A DNA stretch of 64,000 bases from assembly GCA_964247385.1 (NCBI GenBank), contig CAXTUB010000007.1:62001-126000 (forward strand). Direction: 5' to 3'. Positions 17,409 through 26,767 of the stretch are shown piece by piece (position 1 is the first letter of the stretch; each line of letters starts with the position of its first letter). This stretch comes from TMP-86 sp964247385 (GTDB lineage Bacteria > Pseudomonadota > Gammaproteobacteria > Steroidobacterales > Steroidobacteraceae). The position numbers and the translations under genes are program-made. Under the pieces are notes generated by a model. That model worked only from the letters and a program-made list of their open reading frames with translations. It searched no databases and was not told the origin of the DNA.

Positions 17409-18827
17409 CTAGTCGAGCGATGCCGGTGCGCCGGCGGGACCTTGCTCAATGGGGCTGCCGCGATCCGGCTCACGAGCCAATTGCCAGAAAATTCTCGCTG
17501 ATGCGATGGTGACCGCGCCCATGCAAAGAAAGCTTGCATGGAACGCGTCGAGGACGGGCGCGCCGTGGGCGCTCAGAAATCGCGTGAACGTCGCGAGCAT
17601 GGCCCCGGCCACCGCCACGCCCAGACCCATTGCCAGCATTTGCACCATGGAAAGCATGCTGTTGCCGCTGCTTGCTTGAGCGGCCGGCAGGTCTCGCAGC
17701 GAAATGGTGTTCATTGCCGAGAACTGAATGGAATTGAAGGCGCCAAACAAGGCGATCAACGCGATGTGCAGTCCGATGACTTGAGCCGGTCGTATGAGCG
17801 CGAACGCCCCAATCGTCGCGCCGAGCGCGCAGGTGTTGATGACGAGCACGAAGCGTAGGCCGGCACGGGCAGCCCAGAGTGTGACCACGCGTTTTGAAAC
17901 GATGGCCGACGCCGCCGCGGCAAGCAGCATGGCGCCGGTGGTGAATGGGCCATAGCCAAGCGCAACTTGCAGCATGAGTGGAATGAGAAACGGCATGCCG
18001 GCGCTGCCGATGCGCGAGAACAGATTTCCCAGCATGCCTATCCGAAACGATGCGATGGCGAAGAGCCGGGTGGGAAACAATGCGTGGGGATTATCGACCG
18101 CATCGATCCAATAAGAGGCGAGACTGATGAGGCCGAGCAGCAGTACGATGGGAGCCGATGCGTGAGAGACGCCGGGCTCTGCCATGGCATCGAGCGCCAA
18201 GGAAACCGCCGCCATGCCGAAAGCGAGCAATAAGTAGCCCTTGAGATCGAAGCGGCTGCGCGCTCCGCTCAGGTTCGGCATGATGAAGCAGGTCGCGACG
18301 GCGGTCGCCAGCCCAACCGGTAGATTGACCAAGAAAATCCAATGCCAGGAGGCGTGTTGCACCAGCCAGCCGCCGAGCGCTGGGCCAATCAGCGGACCAA
18401 GCAAGCCAGGGATCGCCACCAAGCTCATCGAATTCAAGAGCTGCTCGCGAGGCGTGATACGCAAGATGCTGAGTCGTCCCACCGGCAGCAACATCGAAGC
18501 CCCGGCTCCCTGCAGGCAGCGCGCCAAAACCAGTTGCGTGAGCGTCTGCGAGAACGCACATGCGGCTGATGCCACAGTGAAAACGATGAGTGATGCGAAG
18601 AAGATGGAGCGAGTTCCAAAGCGATCGGCGAGCCACCCCGACACCGGAATCAAAATGGCCATGGTCAGCGAATACGCAACGACCACTGACTGCATTTGCA
18701 GTGGGCTTTCGCCGAGTCCCCGCGCCATGCTGGGCAAGGCGGTGTTGACGATCGTCGAATCGAGCGTCTGCATGAAGAAGCCCGCCGCCACGAGCCAAAG
18801 GAGAGATGCGGGCCGTTCTTTTTTCAC
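17409..18827 (-). CDS. MFS drug efflux transporter, DHA2 (EmrB/QacA) type
   Basis: The product is 472 residues with about 13-14 hydrophobic segments. The N-terminal LDSTIVNTALPSMARGLG is the DHA2 motif D1, GWLADRFGTRSIFFASL is motif A, and LGPLIGPALGGWLVQHASWHWIFLVNLPVGL is motif C. These proton antiporters export drugs or dyes. No membrane fusion protein (EmrA) or regulator is adjacent, so it probably works as a single inner-membrane pump. Confidence 0.9.
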   Translation of the reverse strand: MKKERPASLLWLVAAGFFMQTLDSTIVNTALPSMARGLGESPLQMQSVVVAYSLTMAILIPVSGWLADRFGTRSIFFASLIVFTVASAACAFSQTLTQLVLARCLQGAGASMLLPVGRLSILRITPREQLLNSMSLVAIPGLLGPLIGPALGGWLVQHASWHWIFLVNLPVGLATAVATCFIMPNLSGARSRFDLKGYLLLAFGMAAVSLALDAMAEPGVSHASAPIVLLLGLISLASYWIDAVDNPHALFPTRLFAIASFRIGMLGNLFSRIGSAGMPFLIPLMLQVALGYGPFTTGAMLLAAAASAIVSKRVVTLWAARAGLRFVLVINTCALGATIGAFALIRPAQVIGLHIALIALFGAFNSIQFSAMNTISLRDLPAAQASSGNSMLSMVQMLAMGLGVAVAGAMLATFTRFLSAHGAPVLDAFHASFLCMGAVTIASARIFWQLAREPDRGSPIEQGPAGAPASLD

Positions 18828-18941
18828 GCGATAGTATGCTCGAGCGAAACCTTGCGCACTGCCACGTTTTCGAGCGCTTCGATAGTGTACGGGCCGCGCG
18901 GCCGCGCGGCGTAGGTCAATGGGAATGCTCGCTCGAGCTTG

Positions 18942-20273
18942 TTAGAAATTGCCGGCGGCAAATTCGCCGCGCGCAATGGCATCGCTGCGCTCATCGCGCA
19001 GAGTCGCGCCCCTGAGAGGCAGCAACTCAATCAATTTTTCGGTGAAAGCGCGCGCGAAGGCTTCGTTGAACGAGTGCGGAAAGCCCCCTGCCGCACGCTG
19101 CGCCAAGGTGGCGTACAGGTCTGCATACAGCTCCCAATGGCGAGATTTATTGGGCGAGCCGAACACGCCGCGCTTTGCGCCTTGCTCGAACCGTTCCGCG
19201 AGCTCCTTCGGGTCCAACCGCGAGACGAACTCCTCGAAACCCGCTTGCATGCCGGCGCTAGCCGCCACGTGATGCGCTTTGAGCGATTGAACGAATTCAC
19301 GAACGGCGTCGGCAGAGTTGCCGTGCACGGTCGTCGTCGTCAGCAAACGAAGCAGCGCTTCGTCGATGCCACGCTCGAACAGGCGATGCGAGTCGGGCAG
19401 ATCCGAATCCGGCAAATCGATGCGAAAGCGATTGCGCACTTCGTTGTTCGACTGCGCGAGCTCGAGAAGGCCGACGGCCATCTCGCGCAAAACCCGCCCG
19501 CATAACTGCAGCGCGGCGGTGCGCTGCTCGGCTGGAATGCGGTCGGCGTCGATGCCCGCGCCTCGGCACATCGCGGCAAAGCCAGCATGCCCATCCGCCT
19601 CTGCGAACGGACTTGATTTGATTCGATGCGCGAACGAAGCTTCTCCCGTGCGCGGCTCACCCTCCGGGGGATCGAATGGATGCAAGTCCGGCTGCGGCTC
19701 GCGGCGCGCAACGCGGATGGGCCGCGTTTGCATGTGCCAAGGAGTGCCGGCGTCATCGAGGAGCGAGTGTCCGCCGTAGCCTTCGCTCGCAGCCGGTAAC
19801 GAGGCAGAGCCCGGCGAATCACTGCGCTCGAGCAGCTCGCTCAAATCGAGCACGGCGCCCAAATCATTCGCGGTGGATTTTTTCATCGCCGCGGAAGGAT
19901 TGATCCCGTCAAACGCGACCACGGCGCATTCGTCCGGCGGGAAGTCATTGCTCGCGTCGATGCTGACCAGAAGCTCGAAATCGCCGAGCCGTAAATAGTC
20001 GCCGTCTTTCAGCGCGTGCTCATTGGATTTGCCGAGCGCCTGCTGCGCTCCGTTGACGTATGTGCCGTTTGAGGAGCAATCGACGACGAAGTACTGGCCC
20101 GCACGAAAATCGATGCGCGCGTGCTTACCCGATAAATAGCGCTCAGGGTCCGGCAGTGCCCACTCATTGTCGATGGCGCGCCCGATCGTGCCGCCATGCA
20201 CGCCGAAAACCTTGGTCGCCAATGGCCCGAGCCGCCGTGCATGTTCACCGACGACGCGCAGACGCATAGCCAT
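18942..20273 (-). CDS. Orphan type VI secretion-type FHA protein (TagH/ImpI-like)
   Basis: The product is 443 residues from the ATG at 20273. Residues ~1-110 are an FHA phosphothreonine-binding domain with GGTIGRAIDNEWALPDPERYLSGKHARI and SSNGTYVNG. A low-complexity linker follows. The C-terminal ~200 residues (RVLREMAVGLLELAQSNNEVRNRF...PHSFNEAFARAFTEKLIEL) match the domain found in T6SS-associated FHA proteins, in which it follows the FHA module. No other T6SS gene is present in the window. It is divergent from DUF1820. Confidence 0.85.
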   Translation of the reverse strand: MAMRLRVVGEHARRLGPLATKVFGVHGGTIGRAIDNEWALPDPERYLSGKHARIDFRAGQYFVVDCSSNGTYVNGAQQALGKSNEHALKDGDYLRLGDFELLVSIDASNDFPPDECAVVAFDGINPSAAMKKSTANDLGAVLDLSELLERSDSPGSASLPAASEGYGGHSLLDDAGTPWHMQTRPIRVARREPQPDLHPFDPPEGEPRTGEASFAHRIKSSPFAEADGHAGFAAMCRGAGIDADRIPAEQRTAALQLCGRVLREMAVGLLELAQSNNEVRNRFRIDLPDSDLPDSHRLFERGIDEALLRLLTTTTVHGNSADAVREFVQSLKAHHVAASAGMQAGFEEFVSRLDPKELAERFEQGAKRGVFGSPNKSRHWELYADLYATLAQRAAGGFPHSFNEAFARAFTEKLIELLPLRGATLRDERSDAIARGEFAAGNF

Positions 20274-20295
20274 GCGTGATCCACTCCAAGGCCCG

Positions 20296-20301
20296 TATAA
20301 T
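20296..20301 (+). promoter_or_regulatory. Candidate -10 box TATAAT
   Basis: A perfect TATAAT lies 35 bases before the DUF1820 start, in the short divergent gap with the FHA gene. No consensus -35 is visible. It shares the CGTATAATGC context with the box at 15057. Confidence 0.4.
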
Positions 20302-20336
20302 GCTCGCGCAAGGTTAGCAAGGCAGGATCTCAGGCG

Positions 20337-20678
20337 ATGGCCGCGAGTCACATTTTCAAGGTTCTATTCGTCAACCAAGGCAAGCTCTACGAAATCTATG
20401 CGCGCAAAGTCGGGCACGGCGCCTTGTTCGGCTTCATTGAGGTGGAGGAGCTCGTCTTCGGAGAGAAGACGAGTCTCGTGGTCGATCCTTCCGAAGAGAA
20501 GATCAAAGCGGAGTTCGCGGGCGTCAAGCGGACCTATTTGCCGCTGCACTCGGTGCTGCGCATCGATGAGGTAAAAAAGCAGGGCGTCAGCAAGATCACG
20601 GCGATTGAGGCCGGAAACGTGACGCAGTTCCCTGTGCCGATGTTTCCGCCGAGCGGAGACTCCAACGCTCGCAAGTAG
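20337..20678 (+). CDS. DUF1820 family protein
   Basis: The product is 113 residues and matches DUF1820 over its whole length: HIFKVLFVNQGKLYEIYARKV, GFIEVEELVFGEKTSLVVDPSEEKIKAEF and RTYLPLHSVLRIDEVKKQG. This small cytosolic family is largely confined to gammaproteobacteria and has no assigned function. It precedes purL by 54 bp and could share its transcript. Confidence 0.9.
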   Translation: MAASHIFKVLFVNQGKLYEIYARKVGHGALFGFIEVEELVFGEKTSLVVDPSEEKIKAEFAGVKRTYLPLHSVLRIDEVKKQGVSKITAIEAGNVTQFPVPMFPPSGDSNARK

Positions 20679-20732
20679 TAGGCTCGCAAGTAGTCAACGC
20701 CGCGGCATTCGGCCGACGACTGTAAAGGCGGT

Positions 20733-23700
20733 GTGCGAGTTGACCGTCTCGCCGACGCGACGCTCTCCCAAGCTCCCGGTGGGTGTGTGCCCTCCCACGC
20801 ATTAAGTCTTCTCGGCGCTCCGGCGCTTTCGCCATTTCGGCTCGAGCGGTTGACGCGCGCCGTGCGCAAGCTCGAGCCGCGCATCGTGGGTTTGCGCGCG
20901 CAGTTCGTGCACTTCATCGAGACCGATGAAAATCTAGGTGAGCCGCAGCTGTTGCTGCTCAACCGATTGCTCACCTACGGACCGCGCGAGCACTCGTACA
21001 GCGCGGCCGGCTCGCAAGGGGCAGCGCATTTGACGGTCACGCCGCGTATCGGAACGGTTTCCTCGTGGTCGAGCAAGGCCACCGACATCGCGCGGGTTTG
21101 CGGATTGGTCTCGATCGAGCGCATCGAGCGCGGCACGGTCTACTTCGTGGAATTGAAGGACGAAGGTGCTGCGAGCGATGAGCTGCTCAGGCGCGTTGCG
21201 CCCGTGCTGCATGATCGAATGACCGAATCCGTATGGCTCGGCCATTTCTTTCCAGAAAAATTATTCGAGCATTCGCCGCCTCGAGCTCTTCGTTGCGTAC
21301 CGCTTCTCGAGCAAGGCGCGGCCGCACTCGAACAGGCGAATCACGCGTGGGGCTTGGCGTTATCCGCCGCCGAAATCGATTATCTCGTGCGGGCGTTTGG
21401 CGCACTGCGCCGCGATCCGAGCGATGCCGAGCTCATGATGTTCGCTCAAGCCAATTCCGAGCATTGCCGTCACAAGATATTCAACGCGCATTTCGAGATC
21501 GACGGGATCGCGCAGCCGAGCAGCTTGTTCGACATGATTCGCGCAACGTATGCCGCCAACTCACAAGGGGTGTTGTCGGCTTATGTCGACAACGCCGCGG
21601 TGCTCGAAGGCGCGGCCGGGCAGCGCTTTTTTCCTGACGACAGCGGGAAGTACCGCGCCATCGAGGAGCAAATTGATTTTGCGGTCAAAGTCGAGACGCA
21701 TAATCATCCCACAGCCATCTCTCCTTTCGAAGGCGCCGCAACCGGAGCGGGCGGCGAGATCCGGGATGAAGGCGCTACGGGCATCGGTGCAAAGCCAAAG
21801 GCCGGCCTGTGCGGATTTACCGTTTCGCATTTGCGCTTGCCCTCCATGCCTCTGCCTTGGGAGATCGATGCGCCGGCTCCATCTCACATGGCATCCGCGC
21901 TCGAGATCATGTTGCAGGGTCCGCTCGGTGCCGCCGCGTTCAACAATGAATTCGGCCGCCCGAATATCGCCGGCTATTTTCGCACTTTCGAGCAAGCCGC
22001 CGCCGCGGACTCTCCACGCCTCGGCTTCGACAAACCCATCATGATTGCAGGAGGCCTCGCCGGCATCCGTCCCATGCATGTGCACAAGCGTGAGGTGCCG
22101 CCGGATTCGCCGCTCATCGTGCTCGGCGGACCTGCCATGCTCATCGGGTTGGGCGGCGGTGCGGCTTCATCGCTCGGCAGCGGCCAGAGCCGCGCTGAAC
22201 TCGACTTCGCCTCGGTGCAGCGGGCGAACCCGGAAATGGAGCGCCGCGCGCAGGAGGTCATCAATGCATGCTGCGCCATGGGCCGCGCTAACCCCATCCT
22301 GCTCATTCACGACGTGGGGGCAGGGGGCTTATCGAACGCTGTGCCGGAGGCCGTCGCGCACAGCCGCCGCGGTGGGCTCATCCAGCTGCGTGATATTCCG
22401 AGTGCGGAAAGCGCGCTGTCTCCGCTCGAGATCTGGTGCAACGAGGCGCAGGAGCGCTACGTCATTGCACTGCGCGCAGATGGGCTGGGCCAATTTCGCG
22501 AGCTGTGCGAGCGCGAGCGTTGCCCGTTTGCCGTGATCGGCTACACCACGCAAGTAGTGCAGCTATGTGTTGAGGATTCGCTGTTCAAGAATAGGCCGGT
22601 CGACATACCCGTCGAAATGCTACTCGGTAAGCTGCCGCGAATGCGGCGCAATGTGCGCAGTTGCAAGCGCGAATCAACGTCGCTATCGACGCTCGGGCTG
22701 GACTGGGCGACAACCCTCGAGCGTGTGCTGAAATTTCCCGCGGTCGCCGACAAGACATTCCTGATCACCATCGCCGATCGAACGGTGGGCGGCTTGACTG
22801 CGCGAGATCCAATGGTCGGGCGTTGGCAGACTCCCGTCGCCGACGTGGCGGTGACGTTGAACGACTACCATGGATATCGCGGCGAAGCCATGGCCATGGG
22901 AGAGCGCTCACCGGTGGCGGCGATCGACCCACCGGCATCCGGTCGACTCGCCGTGGCAGAAGCCGTGTTGAACATCGCGGCAGCGGACATTGCGCGTCTC
23001 GATGATGTTCGTTTGTCCGCAAACTGGATGGCTGCATGCGGGGAACCGGGAGAGGACGCCGCGCTTTATCAAACGGTGCGTGCGGTGGGCGCCGAGCTTT
23101 GCACTGCACTTGGCATCGCGATTCCCGTGGGCAAGGATTCGCTATCCATGCGCACGAAGTGGCGCGACGCATCGGGCGAGCATGCTGTGATTTCGCCCGT
23201 CAGCGTCGTCATTTCCGCATTTGCGAAGGTCGGCGATGCGCGCCGCACGCTGATCCCGGTGCTCGATCTCGATCAGCCGACTTGTCTCCTCAGTATCGAC
23301 CTAAGCAAGGGCAAGCATCGGCTGGGTGGCTCGGCACTCGCTCAGGTGTACACATTGACGGGAGGCACTGCGCCGGATCTCGATGAGCCCGCGCAATTGA
23401 CGGCGCTGTTCCGCGCGCTGCGACAACTGAAAGATGCGAATCTCGTGCTGGCTTATCACGACCGCTCCGACGGCGGACTCATGGTCGCTTTGCTGGAGAT
23501 GGCGTTTGCCTCGCACTGCGGACTCGATATCGATCTGGGCGATGCGGCCGATCCGCTCGCAGCCGCGTTTTCGGAGGAGCTGGGTGTCGTACTGCAAGTG
23601 CCCGCCGATGCGCGCGAGGCGGTGCGCAACATTCTGTCTGCGCAAGGTCTTGGCGATGCTTGCCATGAAGTGGCCATGGTCCGCGCCGACCAGAATATCG

Positions 23701-24689
23701 TTGTGCAGGCGAAAGAGCGCGAGCTGTTTCGAGCGCCGCGCGTCGAGTTACAACGCATTTGGAGCGAAACCTCATTTCGCATGAAAGAGATGCGCGATGA
23801 GCCGCAATGCGCAAGACAAGAGTTCGAACGCATTCTGGATGCCGACGATACGGGCCTGAGCGCGCTGCTCAGCTTCGATCCGGGCGAGGATGTGAGTGCG
23901 CCGTTCATCCACGATGCACGACCCAAGATTGCGATCTTGCGCGAACAGGGCGTGAACAGCCAGGTTGAAATGGCAGCGGCATTCACGCGGGCGGGATTCG
24001 ATGCGTTCGATGTCCATATGACCGATCTATTGAGCGGCCGGAAATCACTGGCCGAGTTTGCCGGCGCCGTCGCCTGCGGCGGTTTTTCTTTTGGCGATGT
24101 GCTTGGCGCGGGCGAAGGCTGGGCGAAATCCATTCTTTTCAACTCGCGCGCTCGCGATGAGTTCATGACGTTTTTCAATCGGCCCGAGACCTTCACTCTC
24201 GGCGTATGCAATGGGTGTCAGATGTTGGCTGCACTCAAGGAGATCGTCCCCGGCGCCGAGAATTGGCCGCGTTTCGTGACCAACCAATCCGAACGCTACG
24301 AGTCGCGGCTCGGACAGGTCGCCATTCCCGCCTCGCGCTCGCATTTACTGCTCGGCATGCATGGATCTGTGCTGCCGATCGCCGTGGCCCACGGCGAGGG
24401 CCGCGCAGAGCTGACCGAAGAAGATGCGGGACAACTCGATGCGCGCCATCTCATCGCGCTCAAGTATGTCGATTATAGCGGCGAGCCAACGAATCGATAT
24501 CCCGCAAATCCCAATGGCTCGCCGCTGGGTCTTGCCGGACTCTGCACGCTCGACGGCCGTGTCACCGCCTTGATGCCGCACCCAGAACGCGTGTTTCGCA
24601 CCGTACAAAATTCTTGGCACCCGGCAGAGTGGCAAGAGGATGGCGGCTGGATGAGATTGTTCCGAAACGCGCGTGTGTTCGTGGGTTAG
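20733..24689 (+). CDS. purL: Phosphoribosylformylglycinamidine synthase
   Basis: Fourth step of purine synthesis: FGAR + glutamine + ATP to FGAM. The product is 1,318 residues, the large single-chain form. The order is an N-terminal PurS-like domain, a linker, two AIRS-type ATP-binding halves (SEHCRHKIF, KVETHNHPTAISPFEGAATGAGGEIRDEGATG), and a C-terminal glutamine amidotransferase with nucleophile Cys in LGVCNGCQML and the His of LMPHPERVFR. The chosen GTG start adds about 25 residues before LLGAPALS, where conservation normally begins, so an internal start near 20787 is possible. Confidence 0.95.
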   Translation: MRVDRLADATLSQAPGGCVPSHALSLLGAPALSPFRLERLTRAVRKLEPRIVGLRAQFVHFIETDENLGEPQLLLLNRLLTYGPREHSYSAAGSQGAAHLTVTPRIGTVSSWSSKATDIARVCGLVSIERIERGTVYFVELKDEGAASDELLRRVAPVLHDRMTESVWLGHFFPEKLFEHSPPRALRCVPLLEQGAAALEQANHAWGLALSAAEIDYLVRAFGALRRDPSDAELMMFAQANSEHCRHKIFNAHFEIDGIAQPSSLFDMIRATYAANSQGVLSAYVDNAAVLEGAAGQRFFPDDSGKYRAIEEQIDFAVKVETHNHPTAISPFEGAATGAGGEIRDEGATGIGAKPKAGLCGFTVSHLRLPSMPLPWEIDAPAPSHMASALEIMLQGPLGAAAFNNEFGRPNIAGYFRTFEQAAAADSPRLGFDKPIMIAGGLAGIRPMHVHKREVPPDSPLIVLGGPAMLIGLGGGAASSLGSGQSRAELDFASVQRANPEMERRAQEVINACCAMGRANPILLIHDVGAGGLSNAVPEAVAHSRRGGLIQLRDIPSAESALSPLEIWCNEAQERYVIALRADGLGQFRELCERERCPFAVIGYTTQVVQLCVEDSLFKNRPVDIPVEMLLGKLPRMRRNVRSCKRESTSLSTLGLDWATTLERVLKFPAVADKTFLITIADRTVGGLTARDPMVGRWQTPVADVAVTLNDYHGYRGEAMAMGERSPVAAIDPPASGRLAVAEAVLNIAAADIARLDDVRLSANWMAACGEPGEDAALYQTVRAVGAELCTALGIAIPVGKDSLSMRTKWRDASGEHAVISPVSVVISAFAKVGDARRTLIPVLDLDQPTCLLSIDLSKGKHRLGGSALAQVYTLTGGTAPDLDEPAQLTALFRALRQLKDANLVLAYHDRSDGGLMVALLEMAFASHCGLDIDLGDAADPLAAAFSEELGVVLQVPADAREAVRNILSAQGLGDACHEVAMVRADQNIVVQAKERELFRAPRVELQRIWSETSFRMKEMRDEPQCARQEFERILDADDTGLSALLSFDPGEDVSAPFIHDARPKIAILREQGVNSQVEMAAAFTRAGFDAFDVHMTDLLSGRKSLAEFAGAVACGGFSFGDVLGAGEGWAKSILFNSRARDEFMTFFNRPETFTLGVCNGCQMLAALKEIVPGAENWPRFVTNQSERYESRLGQVAIPASRSHLLLGMHGSVLPIAVAHGEGRAELTEEDAGQLDARHLIALKYVDYSGEPTNRYPANPNGSPLGLAGLCTLDGRVTALMPHPERVFRTVQNSWHPAEWQEDGGWMRLFRNARVFVG

Positions 24690-24742
24690 CAAAGCTTTCA
24701 GTGCGGATGTACGGCCGCGGGGCCTGCGCAGATCACAAAGCG

Positions 24743-24780
24743 CAAAACTTGATCGAGCGCGCCCTCCCACTCTTTTGTAA
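24743..24780. repeat. Remnant of the structured repeat family
   Basis: The 20 bases CAAAACTTGATCGAGCGCGC are identical to the inner-arm/core junction of the element at 27383-27596. They are followed after 9 bases by CTTTTGTAA, which matches the right inner arm of the element at 43935-44220. The core between is absent, and the flanks are not complementary. This looks like an internally deleted copy. Confidence 0.5.
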
Positions 24781-24845
24781 AAAGGCGTTATGTTCAAGAT
24801 CAATGGTGCAATCGACTGAAGGAATTAGACCGTGCACTTGCAAAG

Positions 24846-24865
24846 TAGTCGCTTATAAGCGACTA
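24846..24865. promoter_or_regulatory. Perfect 20-bp palindrome at toxin start, likely operator
   Basis: TAGTCGCTTATAAGCGACTA is perfectly self-complementary and ends two bases before the toxin ATG. It includes TATAAG, which could serve as a -10 box. It is the expected kind of autoregulatory operator for a HigA-type antitoxin. No ribosome-binding site fits between it and the ATG, so a leaderless transcript is possible. Confidence 0.6.
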
Positions 24866-24867
24866 TC

Positions 24868-25203
24868 ATGCGCGTTGAACATTACTTGGCGCCTGATGGG
24901 CGAGACCCCTTTGAGCGCTGGCTAGATCGGGTTCGCGATCGACGCGCCGTCATTGCAATAGAACGGCGCATTGCGCGAATCGAGCGCGATAGCCATCTGG
25001 GCGACCATAAGTTTTTACGAGATGGCGTATCGGAGCTGCGCATTGATGAAGGAGCGGGTTATCGGGTGTACTACGCGCAAACTCAGAACATTGTGATTTT
25101 GCTTTTGTGCGGCGGCGACAAATCGACGCAAGCGGCTGACATCGATCGAGCGGTCAGTTGTTGGAAAGAAATCCAGCGACGGCAGAAGAAGGGCAGGGTA
25201 TGA
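24868..25203 (+). CDS. RelE/HigB-like toxin
   Basis: The product is 111 residues with the addiction-module killer pattern: DPFERWLDRVRDRRAVIAIERRIARIERD, then GDHKFLRDGVSELRIDEGAGYRVYYAQTQNIVILLLCGGDKSTQAADIDRA. The ELRI...GYRVYY...LLCGGDK core is typical of the phage-derived Gp49/HigB group. These act as ribosome-dependent mRNA interferases. The toxin gene comes first, as usual for this subgroup, and overlaps the antitoxin by 4 bp (ATGA). Confidence 0.9.
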   Translation: MRVEHYLAPDGRDPFERWLDRVRDRRAVIAIERRIARIERDSHLGDHKFLRDGVSELRIDEGAGYRVYYAQTQNIVILLLCGGDKSTQAADIDRAVSCWKEIQRRQKKGRV

Positions 25204-25511
25204 GGAAGAACCTAACTCGATCGCATGAAGAGGCGACGATTGAACGCTTTCGAAAGGATCCTGAGTTTGCCGCGGAATATCTTGACGCAATTTTTCAAGA
25301 CGGCGATGAAGGCGAGCTACTGCAGGCCCTGCAACGTCTATCCAAAGCTTTCGGTGGGTTAGGGAAAATCGCGACTCGAGCCGATTTGAACGCCAAGTCG
25401 CTGTACCGAACTCTTTCGGCGCAAGGTAATCCAGAAATGAGGACGCTGGTCGCTATCCTCAAAACCATGGGAATGCGGCTGAGTGTAAAACCTATTGAGG
25501 AGACGGCTTAA
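25200..25511 (+). CDS. HigA-type antitoxin (addiction module antidote)
   Basis: The product is 103 residues. The N-terminal part FRKDPEFAAEYLDAIFQDGDEGELLQALQRLSKAFGGLGKIA is the standard lead-in of this antidote family. It is followed by a helix-turn-helix, TRADLNAKSLYRTLSAQGNPEMRTLVAILKTMGMRLSV. It should neutralise the toxin and repress the operon, probably through the palindrome at 24846-24865. Confidence 0.9.
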   Translation: MRKNLTRSHEEATIERFRKDPEFAAEYLDAIFQDGDEGELLQALQRLSKAFGGLGKIATRADLNAKSLYRTLSAQGNPEMRTLVAILKTMGMRLSVKPIEETA

Positions 25512-25727
25512 GCTGTTTCCGCTGCCGTTTGAAACAATCACGCTTCTGATTTTCTTTTCTCGTTTCGGATAACCCTTCTGCTCTAATGACTTGATGGCTC
25601 GTTGGCCTTGCCTCTCAGACACTCCGGCACGCTCGCCACGGTGTTCATGGAAGGCAAGGGCATCTCATTGGCCTCCCACAGTTCGCGACCAGCTGCAGCC
25701 ACGAGTGAATTTAGTATCATCTGACAT

Positions 25728-26294
25728 TCAGATCTGCAATCCACCAGACGCGTTGATCGTCTGCCCGGTAATCCACGCGCCATCGTTACTCACCAAAAGA
25801 GCGACGACGCGTGCTATATCGGGACTTCCCAAGCGTCAGTAGACAACTGCTCCGGGCACTGGCCTGGCTGCGTTGATCGAGCTCATATTGATTATTATTC
25901 CTTTCGCGGGGAAGAAAACCGCGGCAGCTTTGCTGAGCATCAATACGGATGAGATATTGCAGGCGAGTTGTTGCTCTATCGCTTCTTGTGTGAGATCGCT
26001 GACAGCCTCTGGTTCGATGTGCGCAGCATTGTTGACAAGTACGTCCAATCGGCCGAATCGATCTATTGTCCGTCTTATCAGGTCTGAAGCCGAAGCCGGA
26101 TGGAGAAGATCGCCAGCGAAGGCGCATGCGGTGCCGCCGCTCGACTTGATACTGCGCACAACGGTATCAGCCGCTTCGCGGTTCTTATTGAAATGCATCG
26201 AAACTGCAAGTCCTTGCGCTGCGAGCTGTCTTGCGATCGCAGCTCCAATACCACGGGAAGCTCCCGTCACCAAGGCGACTCGATGTTCACTCAT
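25728..26294 (-). pseudogene. Short-chain dehydrogenase/reductase, internally deleted with stop at the join
   Basis: Translation from 26294 gives a normal SDR N-terminus: VALVTGASRGIGAAIARQLA (TGxxxGIG), VLVNNAAH and INMSSINAARPVPGAVVY. It then hits TGA at 25836-25838. Beyond the stop, in the same frame, comes a normal SDR C-terminus: RLGSPDIARVVALLVSNDGAWITGQ, then TINASGGLQI and TGA at 25728. The roughly 60-70 residues usual between the catalytic Tyr and RLGxPxDIA, including the Lys of YxxxK, are missing. The product would be inactive even with read-through. Confidence 0.85.
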
Positions 26295-26767
26295 TCGAAG
26301 TGCTCCGATGAAGAAAGGCTTTGCCGAAAGCTGATCTTATTGCATCCGCGATGTAGGGTGCCTCGCTCGCGCGCCCGGCTGTCCTCTCGTCCAGCCATGA
26401 ATTTGCCGTGGCGTGCTACCCGGGCGTGAGTTGCGACGCTTGAGGATGTGCAGGCGCTGCTAGATGGCTCCGGATACCTCTGGTTTGGATGACACCTTGC
26501 TTAAAGCGATGATAAAGAACGAGCTGGCAAATGGGACGCAGGAAGTTTTCGAAAGCGCTGTAGCTTGAAGCGGTGAAGATGGTGACAAGGCGTGTTGGCG
26601 TCCAACTTGGACGCGAGATAGGCATTGGCGAGAACGTCGTGAGCCGTTGCGTCAGAGAGGCGCGGGCCGACGAAGTGAGGAGCACATCCATTGTTTTTCA
26701 ATCGATCAACGTTTTGGTCAGGCATGCATCCAATGTAAGCTTGCGATGAGTGATGAGGGCGAGTTGC
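26295..26767. other. Non-coding or decayed stretch
   Basis: There is no recognisable gene in 470 bp between the SDR pseudogene and a small secreted-protein gene. Several short open frames overlap on both strands, but none has a family resemblance or a good ribosome-binding site. Given the neighbouring pseudogene it may be degraded sequence. Confidence 0.4.

Noticed and set aside
26416..26725. Minus-strand open frames near the SDR pseudogene
   Set aside because: Two overlapping frames with no recognised family; possibly a decayed gene but unsupported.
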